A stretch of DNA of 64,000 nt from WHSW01 sp963828755 (GTDB taxonomy: Bacteria; Actinomycetota; Thermoleophilia; Solirubrobacterales; 70-9), in assembly GCA_963828755.1 (NCBI GenBank), contig CAWHFY010000007.1, positions 1 through 64,000 on the forward strand, read 5' to 3'. Below, piece after piece: positions 1-7,927 of the stretch. A program made the position numbers and the translations under genes. The notes beneath the pieces were generated by a model. That model was not told the origin of the DNA, did no database searches, and saw only the letters and a list, made by a program, of their open reading frames with translations. The first letter of the stretch is position 1. The number at the start of each line of letters is the position of its first letter.

Positions 1-1027
1 ACCTTGAACTTGTCCTTCGCCGGGGTGGGGTCGACGTTGCCCGCGGCGTCGGTGGCGCGGACCTGGAACTTGTGCTTGCTCACGTCGAGGCGCCTGACCG
101 TCTTCGGAGACTCGCAGCGCCTTGGAACTTCTTCTTGTCGAGCCTGCATTCGAAGGTCGAGTTGGGCTCGGAGGACTTGAACTTGAACTTGAGCTTGGTC
201 TTGTCGGTCTTGCTGGGCGCGCCCTTGCTGATCACGGTGTTGGGCGGGATGGTGTCGGGCGGCTCTGTCCCGCAAGTTGATCCGCACGGCAGGGTCGGCG
301 GAGGCGAGTCGTTCGTCCAGTAGACGTGGTTGGCGTTGACTGCGACGTCGCGCGGAAAGCCAGCATCGGTGACGAAGTTCTGGTCCACGTTCGTGCCATC
401 GAGGTCGGCGCGACCGATCGTGTTCGTCGGATAGGTGTTCGTCCAGTAGACGTGGCCTGCGTCGACTGCGATGCCGAACGGCTGGGACGCGCCGCTGATG
501 AAGCTGTGGTCCACGTTCGTGCCATCGAGGTCGGCGCGACCGATCGTGCTCCCGAGGTCGTTCGTCCAGTAGATATGAGTTGAGTCGACTGCGACACCGT
601 ACGAATCGAGCGGCCCGCTGCCGTTGATGAAGCTCTGGTTGATGCCGAGGCCGTCGATGTTGGCGCGGCCGATGGTGTACCCGAAGGCAAAGTCGGAGTT
701 GGTCCAGTAGATGTGGTTGGCGTCGACCGCGATGCCATACGGCCTCGTCGTAGACACTCCGCTCATGAAGCTCTGGTCGATGCCGGAGCCGTCGAGGTTG
801 GCGCCCGGATGAAGTGCCTATCTACCCCCGTTCCGGTTGGGTTGGCGCGGCCTAATCCAGTACTGGGCCTCGGTGCCGGTCGACTCGAGCGTCGTCCAGT
901 AGATGTAGGCCTCGGCGCGCGGGGCGAGGGAAAGGGGCAGGACGAGCAGCGCAACGAGCAGCACGAGCACCGCGACGGTGGTCGGCCACGCCCGCGTGCG
1001 CTCCCTGGGCTTCTGCGTCAGCGCCAT
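1..1027 (-). CDS. Secreted YWTD-type beta-propeller protein, 3' end cut by window, frameshifted
   Basis: Exported repeat protein of unknown function. From the ATG at 1027 the product starts with a basic stretch, then a long hydrophobic segment ending in a signal-peptidase-like AEA. At least five repeats of about 42 residues follow, each carrying YWTN and IGRADLDGTN, the pattern of YWTD/NHL six-bladed propellers. A Pro/Thr-rich linker then leads to an Ig-like end (FECRLDKKKF, then VRATDAAGN in another frame) that runs off the left edge. The frame breaks near 845, 800 and 118, yet repeat spacing continues across each break, so sequence error is likelier than decay. It lies alone, downstream of tRNA-Leu on the same strand. 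Confidence 0.7.
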
Positions 1028-1228
1028 CTGTTCCCCTGCTTCGCTTGCCGTCAGCGTCCGCCGTGCTGGCTCGGCCGTCAACCGTGGCGGGTGCGGAGGC
1101 CAGTCCGTACTGAACGCCGACGAACGGCGAGACGATCCTCGGATTGCTCGCCGGACGGACGTCCGGAAGACAGATTGGAGCCGGATTGAGAGACCAAGCC
1201 CGAGGTCCGACCCGCGGTCCCCAAAGTA

Positions 1229-1256
1229 CGAAACCCCCGCGTTAGCAGGGGCTTCG
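1229..1256 (-). terminator. Hairpin after tRNA-Leu
   Basis: Read on the minus strand, GAAGCCCC and GGGGTTTC form an 8-bp stem with one G-T wobble and a loop of about 10 nt. It begins 4 nt past the tRNA discriminator base. There is only a short T run after it, so it is probably a weak intrinsic terminator or a processing site. Confidence 0.5.
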
Positions 1257-1259
1257 GGA

Positions 1260-1345
<86 letters not shown>

Positions 1346-1437
1346 TTGAGGGAGAGGCGATTCTAGACGGACGCGGGCGCACGACCCGCGCCCCCCTTCG
1401 GCCACGCTTGCATCCGTCCGGAGGGGGGTCTATTCTA

Positions 1438-1451
1438 CGAACATATGTTCT
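1438..1451 (+). promoter_or_regulatory. SOS box (LexA operator) of lexA
   Basis: CGAACATATGTTCT contains the perfect 12-bp palindrome GAAC-N4-GTTC, the gram-positive/mycobacterial LexA recognition pattern. It ends 29 nt before the lexA start codon, so autoregulation is expected. The same core recurs at 20551-20564. Confidence 0.9.
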
Positions 1452-1480
1452 GTCCAACGACCCAAGGAGCGAGCTGAGCC

Positions 1481-2083
1481 GTGGACCTGACCAAGCGTCA
1501 GAAGGAGATCTTCGACTTCATCGGCAAGTACGCCTCGAAGTACGGATATCCCCCGACCGTGCGTGAGATCGGCAAGGCCGTCGGCCTGCATTCGTCCTCG
1601 ACCGTGCACGCCCATCTCGCCAACCTGGAGAAGATCGGACTGCTGCGGCGCGATCCCACCAAGCCGCGCGCGATCGAGCTGCTGGTCGGCAAGGCGAAGA
1701 GGGCGATGCAGCCCGCGGGATTGCCGCTCGTCGGCCAGGTTGCCGCCGGCTCGCCGATCCTCGCCGAGGAGAACATCGAGGACTACCTCGAGGTCCCCGA
1801 TGTGATCGGGGGCGAGACCGGTGACTACATCCTCCGGGTCAAGGGCGACTCGATGATCGGTGCCGGCATCCTCGAGGACGACTACGTCGTGGTCCGCCCA
1901 ACCAAGGTCGCCGACGAGGGCGAGATCGTGGTCGCGATGATCGACGACGAGGCGACCGTGAAGAGCTTCTACCGGGAGAAGGACGTGGTCCGTCTCGAGC
2001 CGGCGAACCCGGCCTACAAGCCGATCCGTTCGGCCGACGCCCAGGTGCTCGGCCGCGTCGTCGGGGTCTTCCGCTCAGTCTGA
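1481..2083 (+). CDS. lexA: LexA repressor / self-cleaving SOS regulator
   Basis: Transcriptional repressor of the SOS response; RecA filaments trigger its self-cleavage. The 200-residue length is normal for the family. Residues 1-65 form the winged-helix DNA-binding domain (TVREIGKAVGLHSSSTVHAH contains the recognition helix). The cleavage bond is Ala89-Gly90 (QVAAGSP), and the catalytic pair is Ser124 (GDSM) and Lys161 (TVKSF), as in the S24 peptidase family. The start is the GTG at 1481, with an AAGGAG ribosome-binding site a few bases upstream. An SOS box precedes it, and the next gene starts 2 nt after its stop. Confidence 0.97.
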   Translation: MDLTKRQKEIFDFIGKYASKYGYPPTVREIGKAVGLHSSSTVHAHLANLEKIGLLRRDPTKPRAIELLVGKAKRAMQPAGLPLVGQVAAGSPILAEENIEDYLEVPDVIGGETGDYILRVKGDSMIGAGILEDDYVVVRPTKVADEGEIVVAMIDDEATVKSFYREKDVVRLEPANPAYKPIRSADAQVLGRVVGVFRSV

Positions 2084-2085
2084 CG

Positions 2086-2316
2086 ATGAGCGCCGTCGCC
2101 ACACCAGCGCGCGCGACTCGCGTCACCGATCCGCTCGCAACGGAGCGCCCGGCGCCGCGGCTGTTTCAGCCGCAGACCGGCGGGGTTTCACTGGAGGACA
2201 CGATCCTCCGGACCTGGGAGGACCTCGTCGATCAGGGCAGCGCCGGGTGCCCCGTCTGCGGCGGGCGGATGCGGGTGATGGGCGGCTGCGAGGCGTGCGA
2301 CTCGGCGCTCGACTGA
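2086..2316 (+). CDS. Small zinc-ribbon protein coupled to lexA
   Basis: A 76-residue protein of unknown function. The N-terminal 40 residues are Pro/Ala/Thr-rich with no predicted domain. The C-terminal half has two Cys pairs, CPVC and CEAC, spaced like a one-zinc ribbon. Its ATG lies 2 nt after the lexA stop, so it is almost certainly co-transcribed with lexA and therefore SOS-controlled. No ribosome-binding site separates it, which suggests translational coupling. The function is not known; nucleic-acid or protein binding through the ribbon is a guess. Confidence 0.75.
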   Translation: MSAVATPARATRVTDPLATERPAPRLFQPQTGGVSLEDTILRTWEDLVDQGSAGCPVCGGRMRVMGGCEACDSALD

Positions 2317-2337
2317 CCGCCGCCCGGGCTGCTCGTC

Positions 2338-2392
2338 TATGTAGAAGTACATAATGTAGAAGCACATAGCCAAGGTTATGTAGCTTCACATA
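2338..2392. promoter_or_regulatory. Three-copy palindromic operator/iteron array
   Basis: Three 16-bp units lie at 2338-2353 (TATGTAGAAGTACATA), 2353-2368 (AATGTAGAAGCACATA) and 2377-2392 (TATGTAGCTTCACATA). Each is an imperfect palindrome TATGTA-N4-TACATA. The first two share one base and the third is 9 bp further on. The array ends 10 nt before the ATPase start in an otherwise GC-rich region. It looks like a binding site for a dimeric regulator, most likely repressing the ATPase gene. No other copy was seen in the window. Confidence 0.7.
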
Positions 2393-2401
2393 GCGGTTGC
2401 T

Positions 2402-3568
2402 ATGCTGGTGGGTATGGTGAGCGCCGCTGACACGCCCCACAACCCGTTTCGCTTCGGCGCGCTGGCGATCGACGACGCGTTCGCCGACCGTGAGGCCGAG
2501 GTGCAAGAGCTCAAGTTCGACCTGCTCAACGGCCAGGACGTGGTCGTGTTCGCGCCTCGGCGGTACGGCAAGTCCTCGCTCGTGTGGCGGGTGATGCAAC
2601 AGCTGAGCGCCGACGGCGTCCTCGTCGCCTACGTCAACCTGATGTCGGCGCCGACCAAGGCGAAGCTGGCCGAAAAGCTCGCCGGCGCGGTCTACGAGAA
2701 CATCGCCTCGCCGCTGGCGCGGGTGCGCGAGCGGGCGCTGGCGCCGTTTCGCGGGCTGCGGATCTCGCCGACGATCACGGTCGATCCGGAGGGCGGCGAG
2801 TACAGCTTCTCGTTCGGCTTCGACCATCGCGCGCCCGACGTCGACGCGACGCTCGAGCGGCTGTTGGCGTTACCGGCCGAGCTCGCGGCCGAGCACGGGC
2901 GCTCGGTCGCCCTGATCTTCGATGAGTTTCAGGAGATCGAGACGATCGACCGGGCCCTGCCGAAGCTGATGCGGACCGTGTTCGAGCAGCAGCCGGAGGT
3001 CGGCCACGTCTACCTCGGCAGCCGCCGCCACCTGATGGAGCGCCTGTTCAACGATGAGAACGAGCCCTTCTGGCGCAGCGCCAAGAAGCTCGAGCTCGGG
3101 GTGATCGCGCCCGAGCACTTCGCCGCCTTCATCGCGAAGCGGTTTCGCGGCAGCCGCAAGGCGGTGGGCGCTCCGGTGGTCGCCGCGCTGCTCGAGCGCA
3201 CCGGCGGGCACCCCTACGCGACGCAGGAACTCTGCTATTTCCTCTGGGAGCAGACGCCGTTCGACGGCGAGGCGGGGAACGGCGAGCTCGAGCTCGCGAC
3301 CGCCGCCGTGCTGCGCTCCGAGAACGCCCACTTCCAGCTGCGCTGGGACGACGCCTCGGCGACTCAGAAGCTGATTCTGGAGGCGCTCGCTCACGAGCCG
3401 GGCCGTCCGATGACCGCCGCCTACCGGGCCGCCCACGGGCTGCCGTCGGTGAGCTCGATCCAGGCGGCGCTGCGGGCGCTCACGGAGCGCGAGCTGGTCG
3501 CCCGCGAGCCCGGCGGCTCCTACACGATCGCCGAGCCTTTCCTGGCTGAATGGATTCGCTCGATCTGA
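2402..3568 (+). CDS. AAA-family ATPase (archaeal-ATPase-like, COG1672 type)
   Basis: P-loop ATPase of 388 residues. Residues 12-30 (NPFRFG...FADR) are the usual entry to this family. The Walker A variant is APRRYGKSS at 51-59 with Lys57, and Walker B is ALIFDEFQ at 170-177. The C-terminal third (FIAKRFRGS, then a winged-helix-like segment ending TIAEPFLAEW) resembles the helical and wHTH regions of archaeal-type ATPases. Cellular role is unknown; relatives are often strain-variable accessory genes. The start could be the ATG at 2402 or at 2414 (MVSAADTPHN); the latter leaves more room for the operator array upstream. Confidence 0.85.
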   Translation: MLVGMVSAADTPHNPFRFGALAIDDAFADREAEVQELKFDLLNGQDVVVFAPRRYGKSSLVWRVMQQLSADGVLVAYVNLMSAPTKAKLAEKLAGAVYENIASPLARVRERALAPFRGLRISPTITVDPEGGEYSFSFGFDHRAPDVDATLERLLALPAELAAEHGRSVALIFDEFQEIETIDRALPKLMRTVFEQQPEVGHVYLGSRRHLMERLFNDENEPFWRSAKKLELGVIAPEHFAAFIAKRFRGSRKAVGAPVVAALLERTGGHPYATQELCYFLWEQTPFDGEAGNGELELATAAVLRSENAHFQLRWDDASATQKLILEALAHEPGRPMTAAYRAAHGLPSVSSIQAALRALTERELVAREPGGSYTIAEPFLAEWIRSI

Positions 3569-3589
3569 GCACCTCGCGGCCGTACAATT

Positions 3590-3953
3590 CGCCGGGCTGG
3601 CTGAACAGTCGCGGGAGGTGAATCTCTCGAGGAAAGTCCGGACACCGTAGGGCGAGGGCGGTGGGTAACGCCCACCCGGGGAAACCCGCGGGACAGTGCA
3701 ACAGAAATGACACCGCCGATGGCGCACCAACACGTGAGGTGCGCACAGGCAAGGTTGAAATGGTGCGGTAAGAGCGCACCGGCGTCGCGGTGACGCGGCG
3801 GCCAGGCAAACCCCGCCCGGTGCAAGGCCAAGCAGGATCGATGACCCGGCCCGGCGAGATCCAGGTGGGCCGCAGGGCGAGAGCCCAGCCGGTGCCTAGG
3901 CACCGGCGAGATGGATGGCTGTCCAAGACAGAATCCGGCTTACAGGCCAGCTA
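3590..3953 (+). ncRNA. rnpB: RNase P RNA, bacterial class A
   Basis: Catalytic RNA that matures tRNA 5' ends. The conserved blocks appear in order: GAGGAAAGTCCGGAC (3629-3643), CAGAAAT, AAGGTTGAAATGGTGCGGTA with AGAGCGCACC, and the 3' block GATGGATGGCTGTCCAAGACA and GAATCCGGCTTACAGGCC. The P1 helix pairs GGCTGGC near 3594 with GCCAGCT near 3946. The length of about 360 nt fits the A type. A strong terminator follows immediately. Ends are placed from P1 pairing and are good to a few bases. Confidence 0.95.
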
Positions 3954-3956
3954 CGG

Positions 3957-3988
3957 AAGGGGCCCCGAAAGGGGCCCCCTTCTATTTG
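3957..3988 (+). terminator. Intrinsic terminator of rnpB
   Basis: AAGGGGCCCC pairs with GGGGCCCC(C)TT across a GAAA tetraloop, followed by the T-rich TCTATTTGT. It directly follows the RNase P RNA and ends just before the MFS gene. Confidence 0.9.
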
Positions 3989-4001
3989 TCACCCTGATGC
4001 G

Positions 4002-5195
4002 ATGTCGCTTGGGGTCTATGGGGAGCTGCTGAGAAAGCGCCAGGTCCAGGTCGTGGTCGGCTCGAGCATCGTCGCCGGCCTCAGCGTGGGCGTCGCACTG
4101 CCGATCGTCCTTCTGATCCACGACGAGACCGGCTCGTTCGCCTCGGCCGGCGCCGTGACCGCGTCTTTGGCGATCGCTTCGGGCATCTCGTCGCCCCTGC
4201 GCGGGCGCCTCGTGGACCGCCACGGCCAGACGGCGACGCTCCCGCTGATGGCGATCGCCTCCGCCGCCTCGCTGCTCGCCCTGGTCTGGTCGGCGCTCGC
4301 GGACGCGCCGCTGGTCGTCCCGATCGCGTTCGCGGCGCTCGCCGGGATCACGCACGCCCCGCTGCTCTCCTCGACCCGGCCGCTGTGGGCCGATCTCGTC
4401 GACCACCCGGGCCAGCTCACCGGCGCCTACGCGCTGCAGGCGGTGCTGCTCGAGGTCTTCTTCATCGGCGGCCCGCTCGCCGCCGCGGCGCTGATCGCGC
4501 TCGGCTCGCCGGCGGCGGCCGTGGTCGGCCTCGCGATCGCCGAGCTGATCGGGGTGCTCGCGTTCGCGGCGACGCCGGCGTCGCGCGCCTGGCGCGGCGA
4601 GCCCCGTGCGGTCGGCGGCTTCGGCGCGATCGCAAGCGCCGGAATGCGGGCGCTGGTCGCGGTCGACGTCCCGATCGGGGCGATGTTCGGCGCCCTCGAC
4701 GTCGCCGTGCCCGCGTTTTCGAAGGCGCACGGCGCCGAGGCCGCCGCCGGTGCGGTGCTCGCGGCGCTGGCGCTCGGCAGCATGATCGGCGGCCTCGCAT
4801 ACGGAGCCCGCGCCCACCGCGCCACCGCGACCCGCTACGCGCTGCTGATCGCGGTGCTCGCCGCCTGCACCCTGCCGCTGGCGGCGGCCGGGACGATCGT
4901 CGCCCTCGGCCTGCTGATGGGGGTCGCGGGCCTCATGGTCGCGCCGATGAACAGCGTCGGCCTGGCGCTGATCGACGACGTGGCGCCGGCCGGGACGGCG
5001 GCCGAGGCGACCTCGTGGATCGGCGCCGCTTACCAGGGCGGGCTCGCGATCGGTACCGGGCTCGCCGGCGCCGTCGTCGACGACGCGGGCACCACCGCGG
5101 TCTTTCTGGGCGCCTGCGGCTTCGCCGCGGTCTCGGCGGCGCTCGCTTGGACGTGGCGGCGCCAGCTCGCCCGCCCGGCGCTCGCCGGCGCCTGA
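4002..5195 (+). CDS. MFS transporter
   Basis: A 397-residue integral membrane protein of the major facilitator superfamily, with about twelve hydrophobic segments. The first loop motif after TM2 reads SPLRGRLVDRHGQ, matching the MFS GX3D/R-X-G-R/K-R signature in variant form. The substrate cannot be told from sequence; sugar-efflux or drug-efflux relatives are plausible. The ATG at 4002 (MSLGVYGELL) is chosen because earlier in-frame codons lie inside the RNase P RNA and its terminator. It is followed on the other strand by a dehydrogenase 20 bp away. Confidence 0.85.
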   Translation: MSLGVYGELLRKRQVQVVVGSSIVAGLSVGVALPIVLLIHDETGSFASAGAVTASLAIASGISSPLRGRLVDRHGQTATLPLMAIASAASLLALVWSALADAPLVVPIAFAALAGITHAPLLSSTRPLWADLVDHPGQLTGAYALQAVLLEVFFIGGPLAAAALIALGSPAAAVVGLAIAELIGVLAFAATPASRAWRGEPRAVGGFGAIASAGMRALVAVDVPIGAMFGALDVAVPAFSKAHGAEAAAGAVLAALALGSMIGGLAYGARAHRATATRYALLIAVLAACTLPLAAAGTIVALGLLMGVAGLMVAPMNSVGLALIDDVAPAGTAAEATSWIGAAYQGGLAIGTGLAGAVVDDAGTTAVFLGACGFAAVSAALAWTWRRQLARPALAGA

Positions 5196-5215
5196 GCCGT
5201 CCATTCCCGGGTTTC

Positions 5216-6040
5216 TTAGGGCCCGCGGCCGGCTTCGATCCGCCGCTTCCAGCGGCGCTGGCGACGCTGCGCGTCGCGCATCCACAACGGCACGATCCGC
5301 GCCGTGAGGCCGGGCATCAGATCGAAGAGCCGGACGACGGCGCCGCGTCGCCGCGGGATCGTCAGGACGACCCGGGGGTGGTCGAGCAGGCCGGCGACCT
5401 TCGCGGCGACCGCCTCTGGGGTGAGCAGCACGCCCGAGAACGACGGGGCGGCGTCGGGATCATCGAGCTTGTCGTGAAGCATCGGGGTCCAGATCCCGTC
5501 CGGGCACACCGCCGAGACCTCGATCGCGCGGGACCCCGAGCGGCGCAGGTCGGCGAGCGTGCCGAGCGTGAACGCCATCGCGCCGTGCTTGGTCGCGGCG
5601 TAGAGAGCCTCGCCCGGCGGTGCACCGAGCCCGGCGAGCGAGACGATGTTGATCAGGTGGCCGTGGTCGGCCGGGCGCATCACCTCGAGCGCGGCCAGCG
5701 AGCCGTTGATCGTCCCCAGGGTGTTGATCTCGAACAGCGTCCGGCGCAGCTCGACGTCGTGCTCCCAGACGTGGCCGGTGACGAGCACCCCGGCGTTGTT
5801 GACCCAGACGTCGAGCGCGCCGGCGCGCTCCGCGGCCGCCGTGGCGACCCGGGAGCAGGCGTCCGCGTCGCGGACGTCGAGCGCCGAGCCCCAGGCGTTT
5901 GGGCCGATCGAGGCGGCCGCGGCCTCGGCGGCGCTCGCGTCGACGTCGGTGACGTTGACTGCGAGACCTCGCGCTGCGAGGGCGCGGGCGATCTCGAGGC
6001 CGAGCCCCCGACCCGCACCGGTGATCACGGCCGCGCCCAT
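5216..6040 (-). CDS. Short-chain dehydrogenase/reductase (SDR)
   Basis: NAD(P)-dependent oxidoreductase of 274 residues. The cofactor motif TGAGRGLG is at residues 7-14, Asp/Val at the end of beta-2 (VTDVDAS) favours NAD(H), NNAG follows, and the active site is Ser (NIVSLAG) with YAATK. The C-terminal extension contains a basic amphipathic end (RRWKRRIEAG), as seen in membrane-associated SDRs. The ATG at 6040 places the Rossmann motif at the usual position; upstream codons have no family similarity. Substrate unknown. Confidence 0.85.
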   Translation of the reverse strand: MGAAVITGAGRGLGLEIARALAARGLAVNVTDVDASAAEAAAASIGPNAWGSALDVRDADACSRVATAAAERAGALDVWVNNAGVLVTGHVWEHDVELRRTLFEINTLGTINGSLAALEVMRPADHGHLINIVSLAGLGAPPGEALYAATKHGAMAFTLGTLADLRRSGSRAIEVSAVCPDGIWTPMLHDKLDDPDAAPSFSGVLLTPEAVAAKVAGLLDHPRVVLTIPRRRGAVVRLFDLMPGLTARIVPLWMRDAQRRQRRWKRRIEAGRGP

Positions 6041-6200
6041 CGGCGGCGATCCTACGGCGGCTCGGCGCGAGCCCGCTTGCACGCCTCCAGCCGCACCCGA
6101 ACGGCGCCGAAGCCGAGGATGCCGCAGGAGCCGCCCCCGCGGTGTCGAAGCGCTTTTGGGGCGCTCATAAGATGGAAACACGATCCTCAGCCTCTGATAG

Positions 6201-6352
6201 CCTCGCGCCGCGCTCAATTCCCGCCACATACCGCGGGGAGCGGGGGACCCACGAAGGGGGATCCCTTTCGACCACGGGGCGAATCGCAGGCATCAGCCGC
6301 GTAGCGCCATCTCTTTCGGCGCGAGCCCGTCAGCTAACCCCGTCAGCGCTCG
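6201..6352 (+). promoter_or_regulatory. c-di-AMP riboswitch (ydaO/yuaA type)
   Basis: The leader carries the conserved blocks of the ydaO aptamer in order: CGCTCAATTC, GGGGAGCGGGGGACCCA, GGGGCGAATC with GCAGGCA, GTAGCGCCAT, and the signature GAGCCCGTCAGCTAACC ending CGTCAGCG. It ends 8 nt before the rlpA-like start codon. This class binds cyclic di-AMP, usually turns expression off, and in Actinobacteria often controls cell-wall hydrolases, which matches the gene here. Confidence 0.9.
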
Positions 6353-6360
6353 GAAGAGAT

Positions 6361-7083
6361 ATGCAAGACCTTTCACGGCGCCGCGCTGCGGCCGACAACC
6401 GAAACCGTTCGCGCCCGCGCCGAGCCGCGCTGGTCGCGACGCTCGCCTCGCTCGCGGTGCTCGGCGCCGGCGTCGCGGTCGCGAACGCATCCGGCGGCGG
6501 GATCAGCGCGTCGGGCGGGGGCGGCGGCATCTCGGTCGGGTCGCCGCCGACCGAGCCCGTCACGCCAGGGTGCCCGAACAAGCAGCTCGGCCGCCGCACC
6601 CTGAAGGTCGGCGATTGCGGCGGCGACGTGGCGACGCTGAACTGGATCCTCCGCGCCAAGGACTACGGCGGGGCGCCGCTCGCCGACGAGTTCGAGGATC
6701 CGACGAAGGCTGCCGTCGAGGCGTTCCAGGCCGACGCCGACCTCGGTTCCGACGGCGTCGTCGACGCCGACACATCCCGGGCGCTCGTCAACGCGATGCC
6801 CCCGCAGCGTGCCACCTGGTACGGCCCGAGCTTCTTCGGCAACGAGACCGCCTGCGGCCAGACGCTGACCCGCGCGACCCTCGGCGTGGCGCACAAGACG
6901 CTGCCCTGCGGATCGAAGGTGGTGCTCCGCTACAGGGGTCGCTTCGTCCGCACCACCGTGATCGACCGCGGCCCGTTCGCCAACGGCGCCAAGTGGGACC
7001 TCACCCAGGCCACCGCCCAAGCGCTGCACTTCGAGTACACGGACGACGTGCGCGTCGCGAAGCTCGGCCGCGCCGCCAAGTAG
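6361..7083 (+). CDS. Secreted peptidoglycan-binding, RlpA-like double-psi beta-barrel protein
   Basis: Cell-wall protein of 240 residues. Residues 1-43 are a signal peptide (RRAALVATLASLAVLG...VANA). A Gly/Ser-rich linker precedes a PG_binding_1 domain at about 55-145 (LKVGDCGGDVATLNWIL ... AFQADADLGSDGVVD). A double-psi beta-barrel domain follows at about 150-236 (ATWYGPSFFGNETACG, then VIDRGPFANGAKWDLTQATA), keeping the Asp-Arg-Gly-Pro-Phe and Asp-Leu motifs of RlpA-type lytic transglycosylases. The ATG at 6361 follows the riboswitch directly, so translation or readthrough should respond to c-di-AMP. Transcription ends at the 7094-7146 palindrome. Confidence 0.9.
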   Translation: MQDLSRRRAAADNRNRSRPRRAALVATLASLAVLGAGVAVANASGGGISASGGGGGISVGSPPTEPVTPGCPNKQLGRRTLKVGDCGGDVATLNWILRAKDYGGAPLADEFEDPTKAAVEAFQADADLGSDGVVDADTSRALVNAMPPQRATWYGPSFFGNETACGQTLTRATLGVAHKTLPCGSKVVLRYRGRFVRTTVIDRGPFANGAKWDLTQATAQALHFEYTDDVRVAKLGRAAK

Positions 7084-7093
7084 CCAAAAGCGA

Positions 7094-7146
7094 GCGCCGA
7101 GTTTCATCGTGACCACCTCTGAGGTGGTTGAGATGAAACTCGGCGC
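7094..7146. repeat. 53-bp palindrome between convergent genes, copy 1 (bidirectional terminator/REP-like)
   Basis: Perfect 15-bp outer arms GCGCCGAGTTTCATC and GATGAAACTCGGCGC enclose a second perfect arm ACCACCT-CTG-AGGTGGT. It lies between the convergent rlpA-like and AhpD-like genes. A diverged copy occupies the same kind of site at 55409-55459. Confidence 0.85.
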
Positions 7147-7177
7147 GCTGTGCGCGTGTGCGCGTCGTCTGTGGGCG

Positions 7178-7744
7178 CTACGCCGCGGCTGGGAGCACCG
7201 CGGCGTCGGCTTGGTCCTGGGGCAGCGCCGCCGCGTTCGCGACCAGGCTCTGGAACTCGTTCAGGGCCACGTGGGCGACGGCCTCGAGCAGCTGCTCGTC
7301 GGTCCAGTCGTGCTCTCGCGCCTCCTCGCCGAGGTGCTGGGCCGGCCGTCCGCCGGTGGCCAGCAGCGCCTCGAGGAAGGTGAGCAGCGAGGCTTCCTTC
7401 GGATCGGCCGAGGCGAACTGCCGCGCCGCGGTGATCTCGTCGAGGCCGAGCCCGGCAGCGCGCGCGGTGCGCGCGTGCTGGGCGATCGAATACGGGTCGC
7501 CGCGGCGCTCGGCCACCGCGAGGCCGATCCGCTCGCGCGTCGCCTGCGGCAGCGAGCCGCCGCGGAGCTCGTGGCGCATGCGCGTGTAGGCGCGCAGGGC
7601 CGCGGGCGCTCCGGCGAGCACGCCGATGAACTTGGAGATCTCGCCGGCGGCTCCCTGCACGCCCTTGAGGATCGTGACGCTGCCCTCCGGGGCGGTGAGC
7701 TCGTCGTGGATGTGAAACCGGCTGACGTCTGTCTTGATGGTCAT
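7178..7744 (-). CDS. AhpD-like / carboxymuconolactone decarboxylase-family protein
   Basis: All-helical CMD/AhpD-fold protein of 188 residues. The centre (RERIGLAVAERRGDPYSIAQHARTARAAGL) matches the family core, but the redox CxxC that AhpD uses as a peroxidase partner is replaced by SIAQ, so the usual thiol chemistry is missing. The His of QHARTA is retained. The role is uncertain: a non-redox member or a binding protein. The protein lies divergent from glnA, with a possible operator in the shared 183-bp promoter region. Confidence 0.75.
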   Translation of the reverse strand: MTIKTDVSRFHIHDELTAPEGSVTILKGVQGAAGEISKFIGVLAGAPAALRAYTRMRHELRGGSLPQATRERIGLAVAERRGDPYSIAQHARTARAAGLGLDEITAARQFASADPKEASLLTFLEALLATGGRPAQHLGEEAREHDWTDEQLLEAVAHVALNEFQSLVANAAALPQDQADAAVLPAAA

Positions 7745-7809
7745 GGCCTTTTCCTTCGCCCGGTCGCTTTATGCGACCGTTATCCCGCCTTTACTTTACT
7801 TTTAGCCTG

Positions 7810-7830
7810 TTACTTACCTGCAGTAAGCAA
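7810..7830. promoter_or_regulatory. Possible operator in AhpD/glnA divergent promoter
   Basis: TTACTTAC and GTAAGCAA form an inverted repeat with one mismatch around CTGCA. It is AT-rich relative to its surroundings and lies 66 bp upstream of the AhpD-like gene. A TetR- or MarR-type site would fit, but no cognate regulator is adjacent. Confidence 0.4.
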
Positions 7831-7927
7831 GGTACTCGATCTTGGCCAGATGCGCAATCCGCGCGGCCAATTTCTGTACCACCTACTAGTACGCACGGGA
7901 GGCCGTCACGGATAAGGTTCGCGGCCG

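Noticed and set aside
2338..3568. ATPase plus array as an insertion sequence or integrated plasmid
   Set aside because: No terminal inverted repeats, target duplication, replication initiator, relaxase or integrase nearby; only the accessory nature of the ATPase hints at mobility.
4385..6304. Long plus-strand frame across the MFS and SDR genes
   Set aside because: Arg/Ala/Gly-rich shadow of two well-supported genes; no conserved motif.
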